Below are positions 9,496 through 20,007 of a stretch of DNA of 64,000 bases, piece after piece. The first letter of the stretch is position 1; each line of letters begins with the position of its first letter. The stretch covers positions 1-64,000 of the forward strand of contig JALKBU010000113.1 in NCBI GenBank assembly GCA_023091735.1, written 5' to 3'. The notes under the pieces are model-generated. The model saw nothing but the letters and a program-made list of their open reading frames with translations, was not told where the DNA came from and did not search any database. The DNA is from Trichomonas tenax (lineage: Eukaryota; Parabasalia; Trichomonadida; Trichomonadidae). Position numbers and translations under genes: made by a program.

Positions 9496-10597
9496 AGTGA
9501 TTAGCAAATCCGATGGTTGTTATATAGTTAGCAGATCAAAATTAAATTAGAATTAATTTATTTGAAAGAAAAATAATCGTATGAAATATAATTTCGAAAA
9601 TTCAAATTTGAATGATGGTTCAAAATGTTTTAACAAAACGTAGGGGTTTAAATAAAAGTCTTGGTTATGGAAAGGTGTTCCACTAACTGATTATAACCAT
9701 AAAAATATTACCTATATGTTTCAATATGTATGCAGAATAATATGGCAAAGAATGAAGGAGATTTATCGATATTTTATGAAAAATTTTGAATTGACGGCAA
9801 AAATCAAAATTATCGGATTTGTGATATAATCAATCTGCTATAATTTGGATTGGCAATAATAAAAGACAAAAATAAGGCGATATATTTATTTAAAAATCAA
9901 TTTGTTTCGAAAAATCCATTTTTGATCTTATATATCAATAAGATTACATATACAAGGTCGATTTATGATGTTAAAAAGGTCCAAAGCGATACTTTTTAAA
10001 CATTTTTCTTAAATAGCTGGAAATAATATATAGAATATAATAAACTAATAATACTTTTTACCATTCATTCAAAAAATAAAGCATTCAAAATTTCTTTAAT
10101 GAATTATACTCACCAAAATATTTTGTGCATTATCTCGGAAAATACGTTTTCAAGTTTCTCAAAATTTATTGTAAAGTTCACGATCCTATTTTTGTAATCA
10201 CTATATATCTCTAATATTTCAACTATTAGATGATATACTCCACTTAATTAAAGCAGCACCATAACTTCATTGAAATTCTTTATTAAATCCTCAAAAAGTA
10301 AGAGTTCAATAATTAATCAAATTTCATTCTAAACTAAAATTATCAATATCGAATTCAAAAGTCAATATTGGAGGAAACATGTGGTTACAGGCCTGCGATT
10401 TTCATGGAATCCGACAAGCATAATGAAAACTTTATCATAGATGTTATTTTTGGATTCTGACCTGTAATTGGTTGGTTTGCAGGGAGGTCATAGAACAGCC
10501 CCCAAACATCTGAAGGAGGAATATCCGAATGAATTGGATAAAATTATTCGATATAACCTTAAAATAATTTCATGTTTTTCAATTTTTCCAGCATTTT
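9496..10597. other. Non-coding region upstream of the BTB/F5-8C gene
   Basis: AT-rich, no gene or clear repeat recognised. The last bases carry the initiator of the gene at 10604. Confidence 0.6.
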
Positions 10598-10602
10598 TCA
10601 TT
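10598..10602 (+). promoter_or_regulatory. Initiator-like element TCATT
   Basis: TCATT with +1 A at 10600, only 4 bases before the ATG at 10604, giving a very short leader if used. Confidence 0.5.
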
Positions 10603-10603
10603 A

Positions 10604-11869
10604 ATGTGTGATCAAAGCTTTCAAAAGTATTTTGTGAGGGCTGCTGCTTTGCAAAGCTCAGATATGTGCAAAATCAAGATCAACGATCACGTTATTACAT
10701 CTCCAATCAATCTTGCAATTGTTATCTCCGAAAAGATTTATTCAAGTTACACGTCTGATCCAACAGTACGCCTTTTCGAATTTGCATCAGAGAGTATCAA
10801 TAAAAATATCATTGTTTTCATGGATGTATTATTCACTAAAGGTACTCTCCCGGGTGAAATTGCAGATGAGGACCTAAAACCTTTATTTGATGTTGGAAAA
10901 ACTTTAGGAATAGATGAATTCATAAGTCCATATGTTAAATTCCTTGAAAATCAGCCATTAAATATTGATAACATATTTGAGCAAATTGACTTTTTCGAAA
11001 AATATGGAGATCCAACAAAACAGATAAATTTCTTAGCGGACAACTTTGGCAATTCAGACGAGAAGAAATTGTTTGATTATTTATCAACAAAAGGAAACAA
11101 ATTCTTCATTGAATTGTTAAATAATGAATATCTCAAAGTTCAAAGTGAAGAACAACTTGTTGATCTTATTATTCAGTTAACACAAAAAGATACATCTTTT
11201 ATTGAATCAATTGAGTTTGTCAATCTTAACAAGCTACACAATCCATCCAAATTCATTGAATTTATTGATCAATTTGTTCAACAGAATTTTCCAATGAAAT
11301 CTTTATGGGGATTGACCAAGCCATTCTTAACCAAGACACCAATAAAAAGGAAGAGAAAGTATGTCGTTCCGCTTAATTATAGTGGCGATCACGATAATGG
11401 CATATTTGCATATTTGATGATAAACAATGGAAATCAAAATCCTATCAATTCGGGAATTGTGAAGGTTCGAACAGAAAATGGCAGCACTCCTAATGGCGAT
11501 ATTCTTGAATATTCAAAAAATTGTAAATGGAGTTTACAAGAGATCCAAAACAATGCATTAATTTTCGATTTTGTTAATAGGAAAGTTTCTTTGACTGCCT
11601 ATACAATTGCATCTGGTGAGTCAGACTCTTACTGGAATCACCCAGTTGACTTTGCAATTGAAGGCAGTAATGATGATAGTAATTGGGAAATGATAGATGA
11701 TAGACCAAATAATTCCGAAATGAACGGCAACAATAAAACTTACACCTGGAAATGCTCACAATCGAAGATGTACAGATTCATTCGGTTTCGTCTGAAGTCT
11801 ATATATAAGCCAGGAGGATTATATACCAGATATTTTGAATTCTTTGGTGATTTATTAGATCTATATTGA
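10604..11869 (+). CDS. BTB-like plus F5/8C (discoidin) domain protein
   Basis: 421 residues. The N-terminal 100 residues resemble a divergent BTB/POZ fold (SDMCKIKINDHVITSPINLA near 19-38, then a helical stretch). A helical BACK-like middle follows to about 235. The C-terminal half, from about residue 250, is a coagulation-factor 5/8 C-type beta-sandwich: VPLNYSGDHDNGIFAYL opens it, VSLTAYTIASG and WNHPVDFAIEGSNDDSNWE form the core, and FIRFRLKS closes it. This architecture is expanded in trichomonads. F5/8C domains usually bind carbohydrate or lipid headgroups, but no signal peptide is present, so the protein is probably cytosolic. The ligand is unknown. Confidence 0.65.
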   Translation: MCDQSFQKYFVRAAALQSSDMCKIKINDHVITSPINLAIVISEKIYSSYTSDPTVRLFEFASESINKNIIVFMDVLFTKGTLPGEIADEDLKPLFDVGKTLGIDEFISPYVKFLENQPLNIDNIFEQIDFFEKYGDPTKQINFLADNFGNSDEKKLFDYLSTKGNKFFIELLNNEYLKVQSEEQLVDLIIQLTQKDTSFIESIEFVNLNKLHNPSKFIEFIDQFVQQNFPMKSLWGLTKPFLTKTPIKRKRKYVVPLNYSGDHDNGIFAYLMINNGNQNPINSGIVKVRTENGSTPNGDILEYSKNCKWSLQEIQNNALIFDFVNRKVSLTAYTIASGESDSYWNHPVDFAIEGSNDDSNWEMIDDRPNNSEMNGNNKTYTWKCSQSKMYRFIRFRLKSIYKPGGLYTRYFEFFGDLLDLY

Positions 11870-12009
11870 TAAATAAAAAGCTTTATTTCTCCTTGCTCAC
11901 ATAAATTGACCACCTTTCTCTAACTACAAAATCATGATTGCAAATAGATCATATTCAATTCCTTTTGAGATTTTGTGACATAGAAGAATCTAAAATGTGA
12001 CATTATTTA

Positions 12010-13074
12010 ATGATTGGATCATTCGACAAAATAAAGCACGAAAGGAGGAGTGGTGTCATCAAAATAATCATCCTCATCGGTGTCTGCATCAGCTGCTTGG
12101 GACTTTCGCTGTCCGTGATCCACAAAAATGGGATTGTTAACACAATTCAAGTAGAAAATAGGCCAGATCATCCAAAATTCATCAAGATAACGAATGCCCC
12201 GATGGAAGCGACTTTGATGAATAAAGGAAAAGAGGAATTTCGTACATCAATCGCTTTTTACACGATTTTCGGATTCGAACAAAAATTCCCACCGGGACAG
12301 GACCTTCGAGGAAAGTACTGGGAGTTTCAAATCAAGGACTACACGGGAGTCACCAATATAACATACGCATCAAATGGTCCTGTATCAATTCCTGATATAA
12401 ATGTCGAAATTATGACCGACAACAACGTGACATTCCACGATAAACAGTTTTGCCAGCGCGCAACAAACACATGGAGGCACTTTATAACTAATTATCCAGA
12501 GCATCGCTGGTATTTCCGCGGAACACATGATACATTCATCAATTGGAAGTATCTCTTGGAAATGATACGTGATTTCGAGTCTAAGTACGATCCCATGAAG
12601 GAATACGTTTTAGCTTTTAATTGCCACGAATATAATCATCAACTTTATCCACACGGCGGAACCGGATATTTGTACTCCAACTATGCTGTCAGGGAGTTTT
12701 TGAAGCGAGAACAAGAGTTTAGAAACATCTGCGCTGGTTCAGCCGATGATGTTGCTTTGAACTATTTCTTGAAGATCCAGAACATAAAAGTTGAAGATTG
12801 GATGACAAATAAGTTCATTGTTACTTGGCCAAACACAGAAACAGATATAATTATGAAAAAGCAATACGAAAGGGTTGCAAATTGTCCAAAGGTTTATCGC
12901 TTATTCCCAACTGCTGCTCCAATGCTTCCATGTCCAGCACACACTGCAGCTTCTATTCACATGCATAGAATTCCAATGCCTCAGGCTTGGGAAATATTGC
13001 AGAACACCCCAGAGAACTTTGCTGTTACATTTTTGAATCCAGACACACCAACATTTTGTAAGTTAACGAAATAA
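12010..13074 (+). CDS. Type II membrane fringe-like glycosyltransferase (GT31 clan)
   Basis: 354 residues with a short basic cytoplasmic tail and one membrane anchor at about 17-37 (KIIILIGVCISCLGLSLSVI), typical of Golgi transferases. The luminal part carries fringe/C1GalT1-type signatures: RATNTWRHFI near 150-159, WYFRGTHDTF at 167-176 at the place of the metal-binding DDD/DxD motif, GGTGYLYS at 216-223, and AGSADDV near 242-248. Such enzymes add galactose, GlcNAc or GalNAc to O-linked glycans. In this copy the acidic triplet reads T-H-D, so metal binding and activity may be altered. The start is the first ATG in frame and leaves the anchor intact. No canonical initiator is seen. Confidence 0.65.
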   Translation: MIGSFDKIKHERRSGVIKIIILIGVCISCLGLSLSVIHKNGIVNTIQVENRPDHPKFIKITNAPMEATLMNKGKEEFRTSIAFYTIFGFEQKFPPGQDLRGKYWEFQIKDYTGVTNITYASNGPVSIPDINVEIMTDNNVTFHDKQFCQRATNTWRHFITNYPEHRWYFRGTHDTFINWKYLLEMIRDFESKYDPMKEYVLAFNCHEYNHQLYPHGGTGYLYSNYAVREFLKREQEFRNICAGSADDVALNYFLKIQNIKVEDWMTNKFIVTWPNTETDIIMKKQYERVANCPKVYRLFPTAAPMLPCPAHTAASIHMHRIPMPQAWEILQNTPENFAVTFLNPDTPTFCKLTK

Positions 13075-13591
13075 TATTTTCTTTTATTGTGATTATTTTA
13101 AAAAACAATGTCTGTATCTTCATAAGTAACTAATTTGATAAAACTTATTATCACATCAATTTTAAAACATTATATGATTTCGACAACACTGTGTTTTTAA
13201 TACAGGAAAAATCCACCAACATATGGATTTGGGCACAACTACACAATGAGGCTCTCATTTCATTTCATCTTAAATACGCATATTAATGATAATAATATAA
13301 TATTGAAAGGATTATTATTACAAGACATCTCTCAGTTATTAAATTACTCGCGTTTGTTAATGGGATTCAATTCTGGAGTTTTACAGCTTTATATTCAATA
13401 TAAAATTTTGAGATTTGATCGAATGCAATCATATATTGTTATCATATAATTTCCATCGTAGAAGATAAAGCACATTGTTGTGTATTTATATTCAAGTGAT
13501 CAGCATCTTTTTTATTCCATTTAATAGAAAACTTTGCAAAAAGTAAGGTGAGATAAAATTTTCATTTGTTACTTTTCAAAATTCTGGCTGT
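13075..13591. other. Intergenic region
   Basis: About 515 bases. It contains a 67-codon open frame at 13246-13449 whose first residues read MRLSFHFILN, but it lacks an initiator or recognisable domain, so I do not call it. The initiator TCATT for the Rab gene lies at 13562-13566. Confidence 0.5.
13562..13566 (+). promoter_or_regulatory. Initiator-like element TCATT
   Basis: TCATTTG with +1 A at 13564, 28 bases before the Rab gene's ATG at 13592. Confidence 0.5.
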
Positions 13592-14194
13592 ATGTCGAAA
13601 AAGAGGGATTTTAAAGTTGTAATGGTTGGCGACAGCGGTGTAGGCAAAACTTCGATAGTGGAGAAGTTTTACAGCGGTGAATTCAACTTAAATCAATCGT
13701 CAACAATCGGAGCTGCTTATGTAAAGGCAACAATTAATATTGACCCCGATAACGTTGCAGGAATAAATATATGGGATACAGCTGGACAAGAAAAATTCCA
13801 GAGTTTAGTTCCTGTTTACCTACAAAATGCTGATGGAGTGATTTTCGTGCTCGATTTAACCGCAAAAGATCCAATTCAATCTATCGATGCTATATACAAG
13901 AATATTTCAGAGCAGTTAACCGAATCTACGGAAATAATTTTAGCCGGAAATAAATATGATTTGATTGAAGAAGTAATCGACTTTGAACCATACAAGAAAT
14001 GGGCCGAAGAACACCGTACAATATTCGTTGCAACATCAGCGAAAACAGGTTATGGAGTAAGAGATTTGTTCTTCGAAATAACTAAAAAGATGTACATTTC
14101 TCCGGCTTTGTCCATTTCAAGAGATACAGTTAATCAAATTGTTGGTATTCATGAAGAATCAAATGAACAAAAGAAAGAAAAAGGATGTTGTTAA
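13592..14194 (+). CDS. Rab-family small GTPase
   Basis: 200 residues, the usual Rab length. All nucleotide-binding motifs are intact: GDSGVGKTS (13-21), switch I with STIGAAY (37-43), WDTAGQEKF (61-69) with the catalytic Gln at 66, GNKYD (119-123) and TSAK (148-151). The C-terminus ends in GCC, a double-cysteine site for geranylgeranylation. It should cycle between GTP and GDP on an endomembrane and recruit effectors for vesicle traffic. The subfamily cannot be fixed; the WDTAGQEKFQSL context is Rab5/Rab21/Rab22-like. It sits tail-to-tail with the minus-strand thioredoxin-fold gene. Confidence 0.93.
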   Translation: MSKKRDFKVVMVGDSGVGKTSIVEKFYSGEFNLNQSSTIGAAYVKATINIDPDNVAGINIWDTAGQEKFQSLVPVYLQNADGVIFVLDLTAKDPIQSIDAIYKNISEQLTESTEIILAGNKYDLIEEVIDFEPYKKWAEEHRTIFVATSAKTGYGVRDLFFEITKKMYISPALSISRDTVNQIVGIHEESNEQKKEKGCC

Positions 14195-14658
14195 AATGTA
14201 ATCATGAATTTTTGACGATGTGTGTTTTAGTTTCAATATGATTTCTTGTTATTATAAATTTTTCAATATTAATATTAAAATGAGATCAATAATATGTAAT
14301 TGTATCATTGCGATATATGCAGAAATGCTAATGGTCATATCCAAATTTAGTTTTATTTGTGATAATATTTTGAAAATTTTTATTCAAGAGAATAGATATT
14401 TTCCTAGTTAATGTAATATAATAGAATGTTTGGTGAATTCAATTTTACTTTTGTTTTGCTAACATTTGAAAAATTTCAAAGTTTCTATATATTTTGGGCT
14501 AATCTGAAAATTATTGTTCGGGAGATCTTGACCTTTAATTATTTCATGCTTCACAATTGATAATTTCTAAATTTGATAAATTTTAAATTTATTCATAAAA
14601 ATAAATTGATTTATTAATGAACTAAAATATAGTCATTTCCCCGATTTATTAATTCCAT
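14195..14658. other. Intergenic region between convergent genes
   Basis: 464 AT-rich bases holding the 3' ends of the Rab gene and the thioredoxin-fold gene. The short open frame at 14220-14411 has no coding character. Confidence 0.6.
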
Positions 14659-15648
14659 TTAAAGTTCCATTTCACGCCATTTCATTCTATTAATCAAGAC
14701 TTGAGGGACCATAAACTCTAAGTCCTCAACATGCTCTGTCTCAAAGTACTGAGCAGCAGTGTATTTGATTCCATATGTCATATTTGGTTTCATCCAAGCG
14801 AAAGGAAGTCCTTTCGATCCATACATGAATTCCAAGAGTGATGTTGTGTGTTTCTTGCGGAATGCAAGGAATTCGTCCTGAATTTCGTCAACTGTATGGA
14901 TAATGCAAACCGTATCTTGTGATTGGCACTTTCTTTTGAATTGCTTCACAGGAAGTACGTTAAGTGACTTAACTTTGTTTGTCAATCTCTTTAACACGAA
15001 TTTGTTAATTGCATCCTTCAAAGGAAGGAATTCATTAATTCCATCGTAAATGAGTGTTTTAGACGAATTGCGGAGCATGATCTTTGGAAACTCTGTAATA
15101 TTGAATTTAGCGGCGAGTGTCTTGTTATTTGAAAATCCAATTTTGATTAAATGTCCTTTATCACGGAAATCGTATGAAATTGCTGTCCAAAGTGATGGAG
15201 GAATCTTTCTTTCTGTGAAGAGAACACAGACAGCTGTTGTATATCCTTCATCGAGCTCATTTGTAATTTTATATGTGAAATCTGGAATCATAAAACTTGC
15301 TCTGTTGACTAATTGCCTAGCAGTTGTGTTTCCTGGGAGTGTCAAGACACCACCGGAGTGATAAATGCAGAAAGATGGGCCTTCTAGCTTGAGATGTCTT
15401 GCGTAACTTGGTGTCTTCGCTGTATCCAGGTAAACAAACTTAAGAAATCCTTTACCAATCTTGAAAGCTTCCTCGAGAACCTCATTTGCAGCTGCGTGGC
15501 CTTCGAGATCAGGATTTGACATCAATACTACGTAAACAGTGATTTTTCTGCCCGCAATGACTGTCTGCTTGAATCTGGTGCCGTCCATGTCCTCAATCTG
15601 CTCTATTTTCTTCGACGCGCAAAGAAGAGAAAAAAGACAAAGAAGCAT
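14659..15648 (-). CDS. Secreted/ER thioredoxin-fold protein lacking CxxC
   Basis: 329 residues from the ATG at 15648; the codon just before it is TTG and is not used. A signal peptide is evident (MLLCLFSLLCASKK). Residues about 30-115 form a thioredoxin-like fold (KITVYVVLMSNPDLEG, then GKGFLKFVYLDTAKTP and the cis-Pro-like EGPSFCIYHSGG). A second thioredoxin-like unit runs about 135-225 (YTTAVCVLFTE, HLIKIGFSNN, EFPKIMLRN). The active-site CxxC is absent from both units. Non-catalytic PDI-like proteins act as ER chaperones or redox-independent binding partners. There is no KDEL-type ending (it ends WREMEL), so retention is uncertain. Confidence 0.6.
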   Translation of the reverse strand: MLLCLFSLLCASKKIEQIEDMDGTRFKQTVIAGRKITVYVVLMSNPDLEGHAAANEVLEEAFKIGKGFLKFVYLDTAKTPSYARHLKLEGPSFCIYHSGGVLTLPGNTTARQLVNRASFMIPDFTYKITNELDEGYTTAVCVLFTERKIPPSLWTAISYDFRDKGHLIKIGFSNNKTLAAKFNITEFPKIMLRNSSKTLIYDGINEFLPLKDAINKFVLKRLTNKVKSLNVLPVKQFKRKCQSQDTVCIIHTVDEIQDEFLAFRKKHTTSLLEFMYGSKGLPFAWMKPNMTYGIKYTAAQYFETEHVEDLEFMVPQVLINRMKWREMEL

Positions 15649-16023
15649 CAAAAAAGTGCCAATTATCGCTCAGACTAAATTATTTCTTGCTTTTAATGAG
15701 ATGTTTTAAGTCTTCACACCATATAAATCATTTTAATCACTGATTTGTTCAGTAATATCAAATATCATAAAACCTCAAATATATTTTTTAGCGACAATGA
15801 TCTATTTACAAGTTGCAAAAGTTATATAATTTCAATTTGAATTCTAAACTCTAGCTCCCAGCATCTGTATGTAATATTTTTTTCCTTTCGATTTTTTTTT
15901 TCATTTCTGATATTTAAAGTGCTTCAAATATGTACATTCTTTAAAACTCCAAGTTTTGTAATGGTTATAGGGACAAAATCATTTAAAATTAAAATGAATT
16001 AACCGACATTAAAATAAAAAAAG
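15649..16023. other. Intergenic region
   Basis: About 375 AT-rich bases between two minus-strand genes. It holds the upstream region of the thioredoxin-fold gene (minus-strand GGCACTTTTTTG just before its ATG) and the 3' end of the transporter. Nothing else is visible. Confidence 0.6.
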
Positions 16024-17745
16024 TTATGTACTATAAGGTGATGATTGATCATTAGCGATTGGAAGCTCTGTGAGTAATGCAGAATTTCTGTCGATGCTTC
16101 CGTTCCTTGAACGAGCGCAATTTGCGTAGATATCAGATAAAGTTGTTAAGAAATTCTCGTGCATGTTGTTAGCACCTTCTGGATACTCACCAAACATCAC
16201 AAAAATACCCTCAGCAATGGCTCTTGTTATGCATCTGAATGTGAAGTAGGAACCAAAGATTAAGAACAAACCTCTGGCTTCGTTAAGGCCTGAAAGAGGA
16301 GGAGCCGGGCCAGTGAATACGGTGAGATACAAAACAGCTAAGCCGAAGTTGAACTGCTTGAATGTTAACTGGCCATCATACATGTATAGTTCATCAATCA
16401 AGTTTGCACCTCTTGTATATGAAACTTCGCAATATCTCTTGGCAGCTTCTTCATACTCAATGCCGTAAACAGCACAGTATATCATAGCACGACGTGATGG
16501 ATATCCGAGTAATTTCATTAATGGCTGAGCAACACTCTGAGCAAGTTTAACAATCATTGCAGCGAATTTACCCATTGCTTCACCGAGTCCCGCATTTATT
16601 TTTCCAACAGAATTCGCAAGATACTTTGGATCATAGCGAGCAATTGCGTGAATGAATTCAGTGAGTGGTAACATAATGCTCATCTTGCACGCAACACCGA
16701 TGTTGTAAATAAAGGCACGCTTGATAGCAAATAAGAGGTCTTTCCAATCAGACTTTGCGCCAGTGAGGAATTTTTGTGCCGTCATGTAAGAAGAAACCAT
16801 GTAGAAACAATGTCCAAATGTTGTGATCAAGAAATACAAAGATATAGTGAGGTAGCAAGAAAGATACTTAAGTCCATCCCATTCAGCATATGTAACATAG
16901 AATGTCGAAATTACACAATTTATCATTAAAATATACGCAAGAATGGCATAGAAAATGAACCATGCATTGCTGTATAATGTCTTGTTGACAACTCCGAGCA
17001 TGTTAATATCAAAGTTATGGTTTCCTTTGGTTACGAAATAATAAACAACTCCAATGAGTCCCAAAAACATCCATAACCATAACCAAACCCAATAATGCTT
17101 GCAAAAGACAAAGTAAGCAATTAAATGGATTCCAATATTAATGAAAATTCCGAATTTAACTGAAATGAAGGGGAAAAATTGTTCACCAATGAGATAAACA
17201 AGGAATAAAATTGATATCAAAGTTGAGTAAAATAAAGTTTTTGAAAGTATCTGGAAGTATTCAATGCCTGTTTTAGTTCCTTTAAGTTCTTCAGGAACAA
17301 TGCGGCTCCATGAAAGAACACTTATCAAGAACATAATGAAAATGTTGATCAAAAATGGAATTGCCCAGAATGGGGAGTTAAACTTGTTTATTTGGCGACT
17401 GTTGATACTAAAATTTCGTAATGAGTCTGGAGAATTCCAAAATTCGATGTATTTAGATGGCTCATTCCTGAAGTTAACCCATGCAGATACATTATCGTAA
17501 TAAGACTTTGAAATATATAAGTTATATTCTGATTTGCTCTCAATCTGCTCGTTTTTCGCTTCAGGCTGCGCGTTCATTGCCGCTCCAGCGTAAGGATTGT
17601 TTGTGTTTGCGCCAGATATCATTTCTGGATATTTCTCTTCAGTTTGGACGTTGACTGTCGCTCCAGCGTAAGGATTGTTTGCGCTTGTGTCGGGTATCAT
17701 CTCTGGAGCACCGTAATTCGACGGGAAGTTATATTGCTCTGTCAT
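16024..17745 (-). CDS. Choline-transporter-like (SLC44/CTL/Pns1) membrane protein
   Basis: 573 residues. The cytosolic N-terminus contains two tandem copies of a 25-residue unit with NNPYAGA (residues about 15-39 and 40-64). About ten hydrophobic spans follow, beginning at FWAIPFLINIFIMFLISVL. The C-terminal half carries SLC44-type features: a YPSRRAMIYCAVYG segment before the last spans, a VACKMSIMLP loop, and a LFLIFGSYFTFRCITRAIAEGIF stretch near the end. CTL proteins move choline or ethanolamine across plasma or organelle membranes. No initiator consensus is seen; the minus-strand upstream region has repeated TTTGACA/TGTCAAA. Confidence 0.75.
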   Translation of the reverse strand: MTEQYNFPSNYGAPEMIPDTSANNPYAGATVNVQTEEKYPEMISGANTNNPYAGAAMNAQPEAKNEQIESKSEYNLYISKSYYDNVSAWVNFRNEPSKYIEFWNSPDSLRNFSINSRQINKFNSPFWAIPFLINIFIMFLISVLSWSRIVPEELKGTKTGIEYFQILSKTLFYSTLISILFLVYLIGEQFFPFISVKFGIFINIGIHLIAYFVFCKHYWVWLWLWMFLGLIGVVYYFVTKGNHNFDINMLGVVNKTLYSNAWFIFYAILAYILMINCVISTFYVTYAEWDGLKYLSCYLTISLYFLITTFGHCFYMVSSYMTAQKFLTGAKSDWKDLLFAIKRAFIYNIGVACKMSIMLPLTEFIHAIARYDPKYLANSVGKINAGLGEAMGKFAAMIVKLAQSVAQPLMKLLGYPSRRAMIYCAVYGIEYEEAAKRYCEVSYTRGANLIDELYMYDGQLTFKQFNFGLAVLYLTVFTGPAPPLSGLNEARGLFLIFGSYFTFRCITRAIAEGIFVMFGEYPEGANNMHENFLTTLSDIYANCARSRNGSIDRNSALLTELPIANDQSSPYST

Positions 17746-18518
17746 TTATTTTGTTTGTCAAATTTGTAAATTTGACATTTTTATTGATTGTCAAATTTTT
17801 AAGATTAAGAGAAATCGATAAATCTTAGTTATTTCACTTTCATATGCGATGAATCATGATGTAGTAATGATGAATATATGTATGGCATGATTAAATATCA
17901 TTTTTTATCTCGAACTACTAATCTTAAATTAACGGACGAATGCTGATGCAGCACAAGTTTCTTCTTGAATAAATAGATGGTGGCTATATATCACATAAGA
18001 TAGAGCACTTAACAAACTATTCTTTGGAATGCTGGAGCAGAAATTCAAACACATCCTTTATTTGTAAATCAGCATATTAATTTCAAAGTAATTAATACAC
18101 ATCAATGCTGGCGCAGAACCTCATACATTGTCATAGTAGCTCTATTCGATATTATCAAACACATAAAAATAGACTACAAACAACCATTGTCCTGCTTAAC
18201 ACTTAGAAGGATAAAATGGAATAGAATATGGATGCCTCTGTTAAAATAACTCTTGTAATAATGCATCTAAGTAATAACCAATAAATTATAATCCATAAGA
18301 TCAAATATCTTTGAAAATGACGTGCTCCTTGCCCATCTCATCCAGAAAATCGATGTTTGGAGAAAATGTACATGCAACGCTTCATTTCCGATTATATTTG
18401 ATCTTGAAATTAAGATGAACATCTATATTTCATTCTGTATGGTATATGAAAGACTTTATTTTAACGCCCCTTCTTTTTATTGCAAGCCCCTATATTTATT
18501 CAGCTTTGTGATTTTTCG
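17746..18518. other. Non-coding region with an irregular direct repeat
   Basis: AT-rich. AATGCTGGAGCAGAA-type sequence occurs three times, at about 17939, 18028 and 18104, with variant bases. No gene is recognised. The last bases form the 5' flank of the gene at 18519. Confidence 0.5.
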
Positions 18519-19076
18519 ATGCATTCTGAGGCTTTCAATGAGCCTGAGCTCATAGATGCAATGCAGCAGTTTTGCGAATCTATGAAAGCGAAATTGGCTG
18601 AATACAAAGCTAATTTTACAACAGAAGCACTAAAATTGGAAACAATGGCTAAACAAATCAAAGATGAACTCAATCAAGAGAACAGCTTGTTTATGATATA
18701 CATCAAAAATTCCGGTTTCGATCCTCCAACATCAAATACCAAAAAACAAAAATCCGAAAAAAATGATAACAAAAATATGCACAGACAAACTTCAGACGAC
18801 AGAAATTCTCATAGAGTAGGATCATCTGATCAAGATAAAAGAAGATACGAATCAAATGATAGAAAATATTCAAGTTATTCAAAAACAAAGTCAACAGACA
18901 AAATGAGAAATACAACAACATACCATCAAGCACAACAAAATGATAAAAGATCAACGCCACCATCAAAAACTTTAGAAAAAAGTTCAAATACAAGGCATCC
19001 TCCTAAAGAGATGACTGTTATCCAAAAGAAACCACCTAAAATTGAAGAAAGTGAGGATGATGATATATTGTTTTAA
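18519..19076 (+). CDS. Small Lys/Ser-rich protein with N-terminal helix, unknown function
   Basis: 185 residues from the ATG at 18519; the frame opens further upstream only with TTG. Residues 10-70 are predicted helix/coiled coil (AMQQFCESMKAKLAEYKANF and following). Residues 75-165 are low-complexity, rich in Lys, Ser, Asn, Asp and Arg, and surely disordered. The end is acidic (EESEDDDILF). A basic disordered middle with an acidic tail suggests a nuclear or nucleic-acid-associated role, but no domain is recognised. The sequence immediately upstream (TTCAGCTTTG) is only a partial initiator. Confidence 0.6.
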   Translation: MHSEAFNEPELIDAMQQFCESMKAKLAEYKANFTTEALKLETMAKQIKDELNQENSLFMIYIKNSGFDPPTSNTKKQKSEKNDNKNMHRQTSDDRNSHRVGSSDQDKRRYESNDRKYSSYSKTKSTDKMRNTTTYHQAQQNDKRSTPPSKTLEKSSNTRHPPKEMTVIQKKPPKIEESEDDDILF

Positions 19077-19279
19077 TTCTTCATTTATATGTTTATTTTT
19101 TATTTCCTTGATTCATATTATGATTGGAACTTGATATGATTGTCGAAATCTTCATTAAATATGAAATTATTGAATAATTTAAAGATGAAAAAGTAGCCCG
19201 TTGTAAATAACCTTATTGAAACGTGACAGATACATTTAAAAACGTGACAATTACGTCGATGAATTGAATTTTAAAAAAT

Positions 19280-19284
19280 TCACT
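19280..19284 (+). promoter_or_regulatory. Initiator-like TCACT retained in front of a pseudogene
   Basis: TCACT with A at 19282, three bases before an ATG (19285) whose frame ends after five codons. Two ACGTGACA sites lie upstream at 19221 and 19242. Confidence 0.45.
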
Positions 19285-19985
19285 ATGATTGCCTTCTGTT
19301 GAAATAAAACTACTTGATGTTTCAAAATGGAAAAGTCAAGACACTGTTATTGTTAATAAACATGAATACTTATTAAAATATCCCTGTTTAAATGATGTTT
19401 GTTTGCCATATGAAGTTACATTTGGACGAGGAATGTATATGATTGAACTTGTTGGAGCCAGTGATGGCTTTGATAGTGAATCATTGGGAGCTAAAGGAGC
19501 ATATACAAGTGGAATATTATCACTAAATAAATAAATGAAACTATTCATCCATATTGGTGAAGTTGGTCGATTTAATGGTCCAAACACATATAATGGAGGT
19601 GCAAAAGGGACTCTAATGGAAGTACAATATGATTATGGTTGCATAGGGTCAGGAGGGGGAGCAACAGATATTAGAATATGTGACCCAAAGAAGTTACTTC
19701 TGGAATCGTGGATCTTCTTTTATTTTTGGTTTAGATGGGTGTGATGCATTAAATGAAGCAGGAATTCATACAGGAAAGTCGGTTCATTACTCGAATTTAA
19801 TCTTTTTTAAGCCTATAGTCTATGATTGCTTTGATGCAAAAATTTTTGGAATTACAGATGGCAATGGTTTTGCAAAAGTATCTTTTATTTCGCCAAAATT
19901 GATTGAATCATATTATGTTCATCGGATCAATGCTATTAACATGAGAATTCTAATTTTAATTCTTATAATTTTAGAAAAACAATGA
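19285..19985 (+). pseudogene. ALK/LTK-type glycine-rich domain protein, broken
   Basis: The ATG at 19285 runs out of frame at once; one frame over, PSVEIKLLDVSKW begins a readable protein. It contains a motif set of the Gly-rich family (PF12810-like): GRGMYMIELVGASDG, LGAKGAYTSGILSL, then an in-frame TAA at 19532-19534, continuing LFIHIGEVGRFNGPN, YNGGAKGT and GCIGSGGGATDIRI. A further frameshift near 19690 restores SYFWNRGSSFIFGLDGCDAL and EAGIHTGKS. The family makes large secreted or single-pass surface proteins in trichomonads. Three lesions make this copy dead. Confidence 0.7.
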
Positions 19986-20007
19986 AATAAATATATATGT
20001 TTATTTT

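Noticed and set aside
13246..13449. 67-codon ORF before the Rab gene
   Set aside because: No initiator, no domain, and AT-driven composition; not supportable as a gene.
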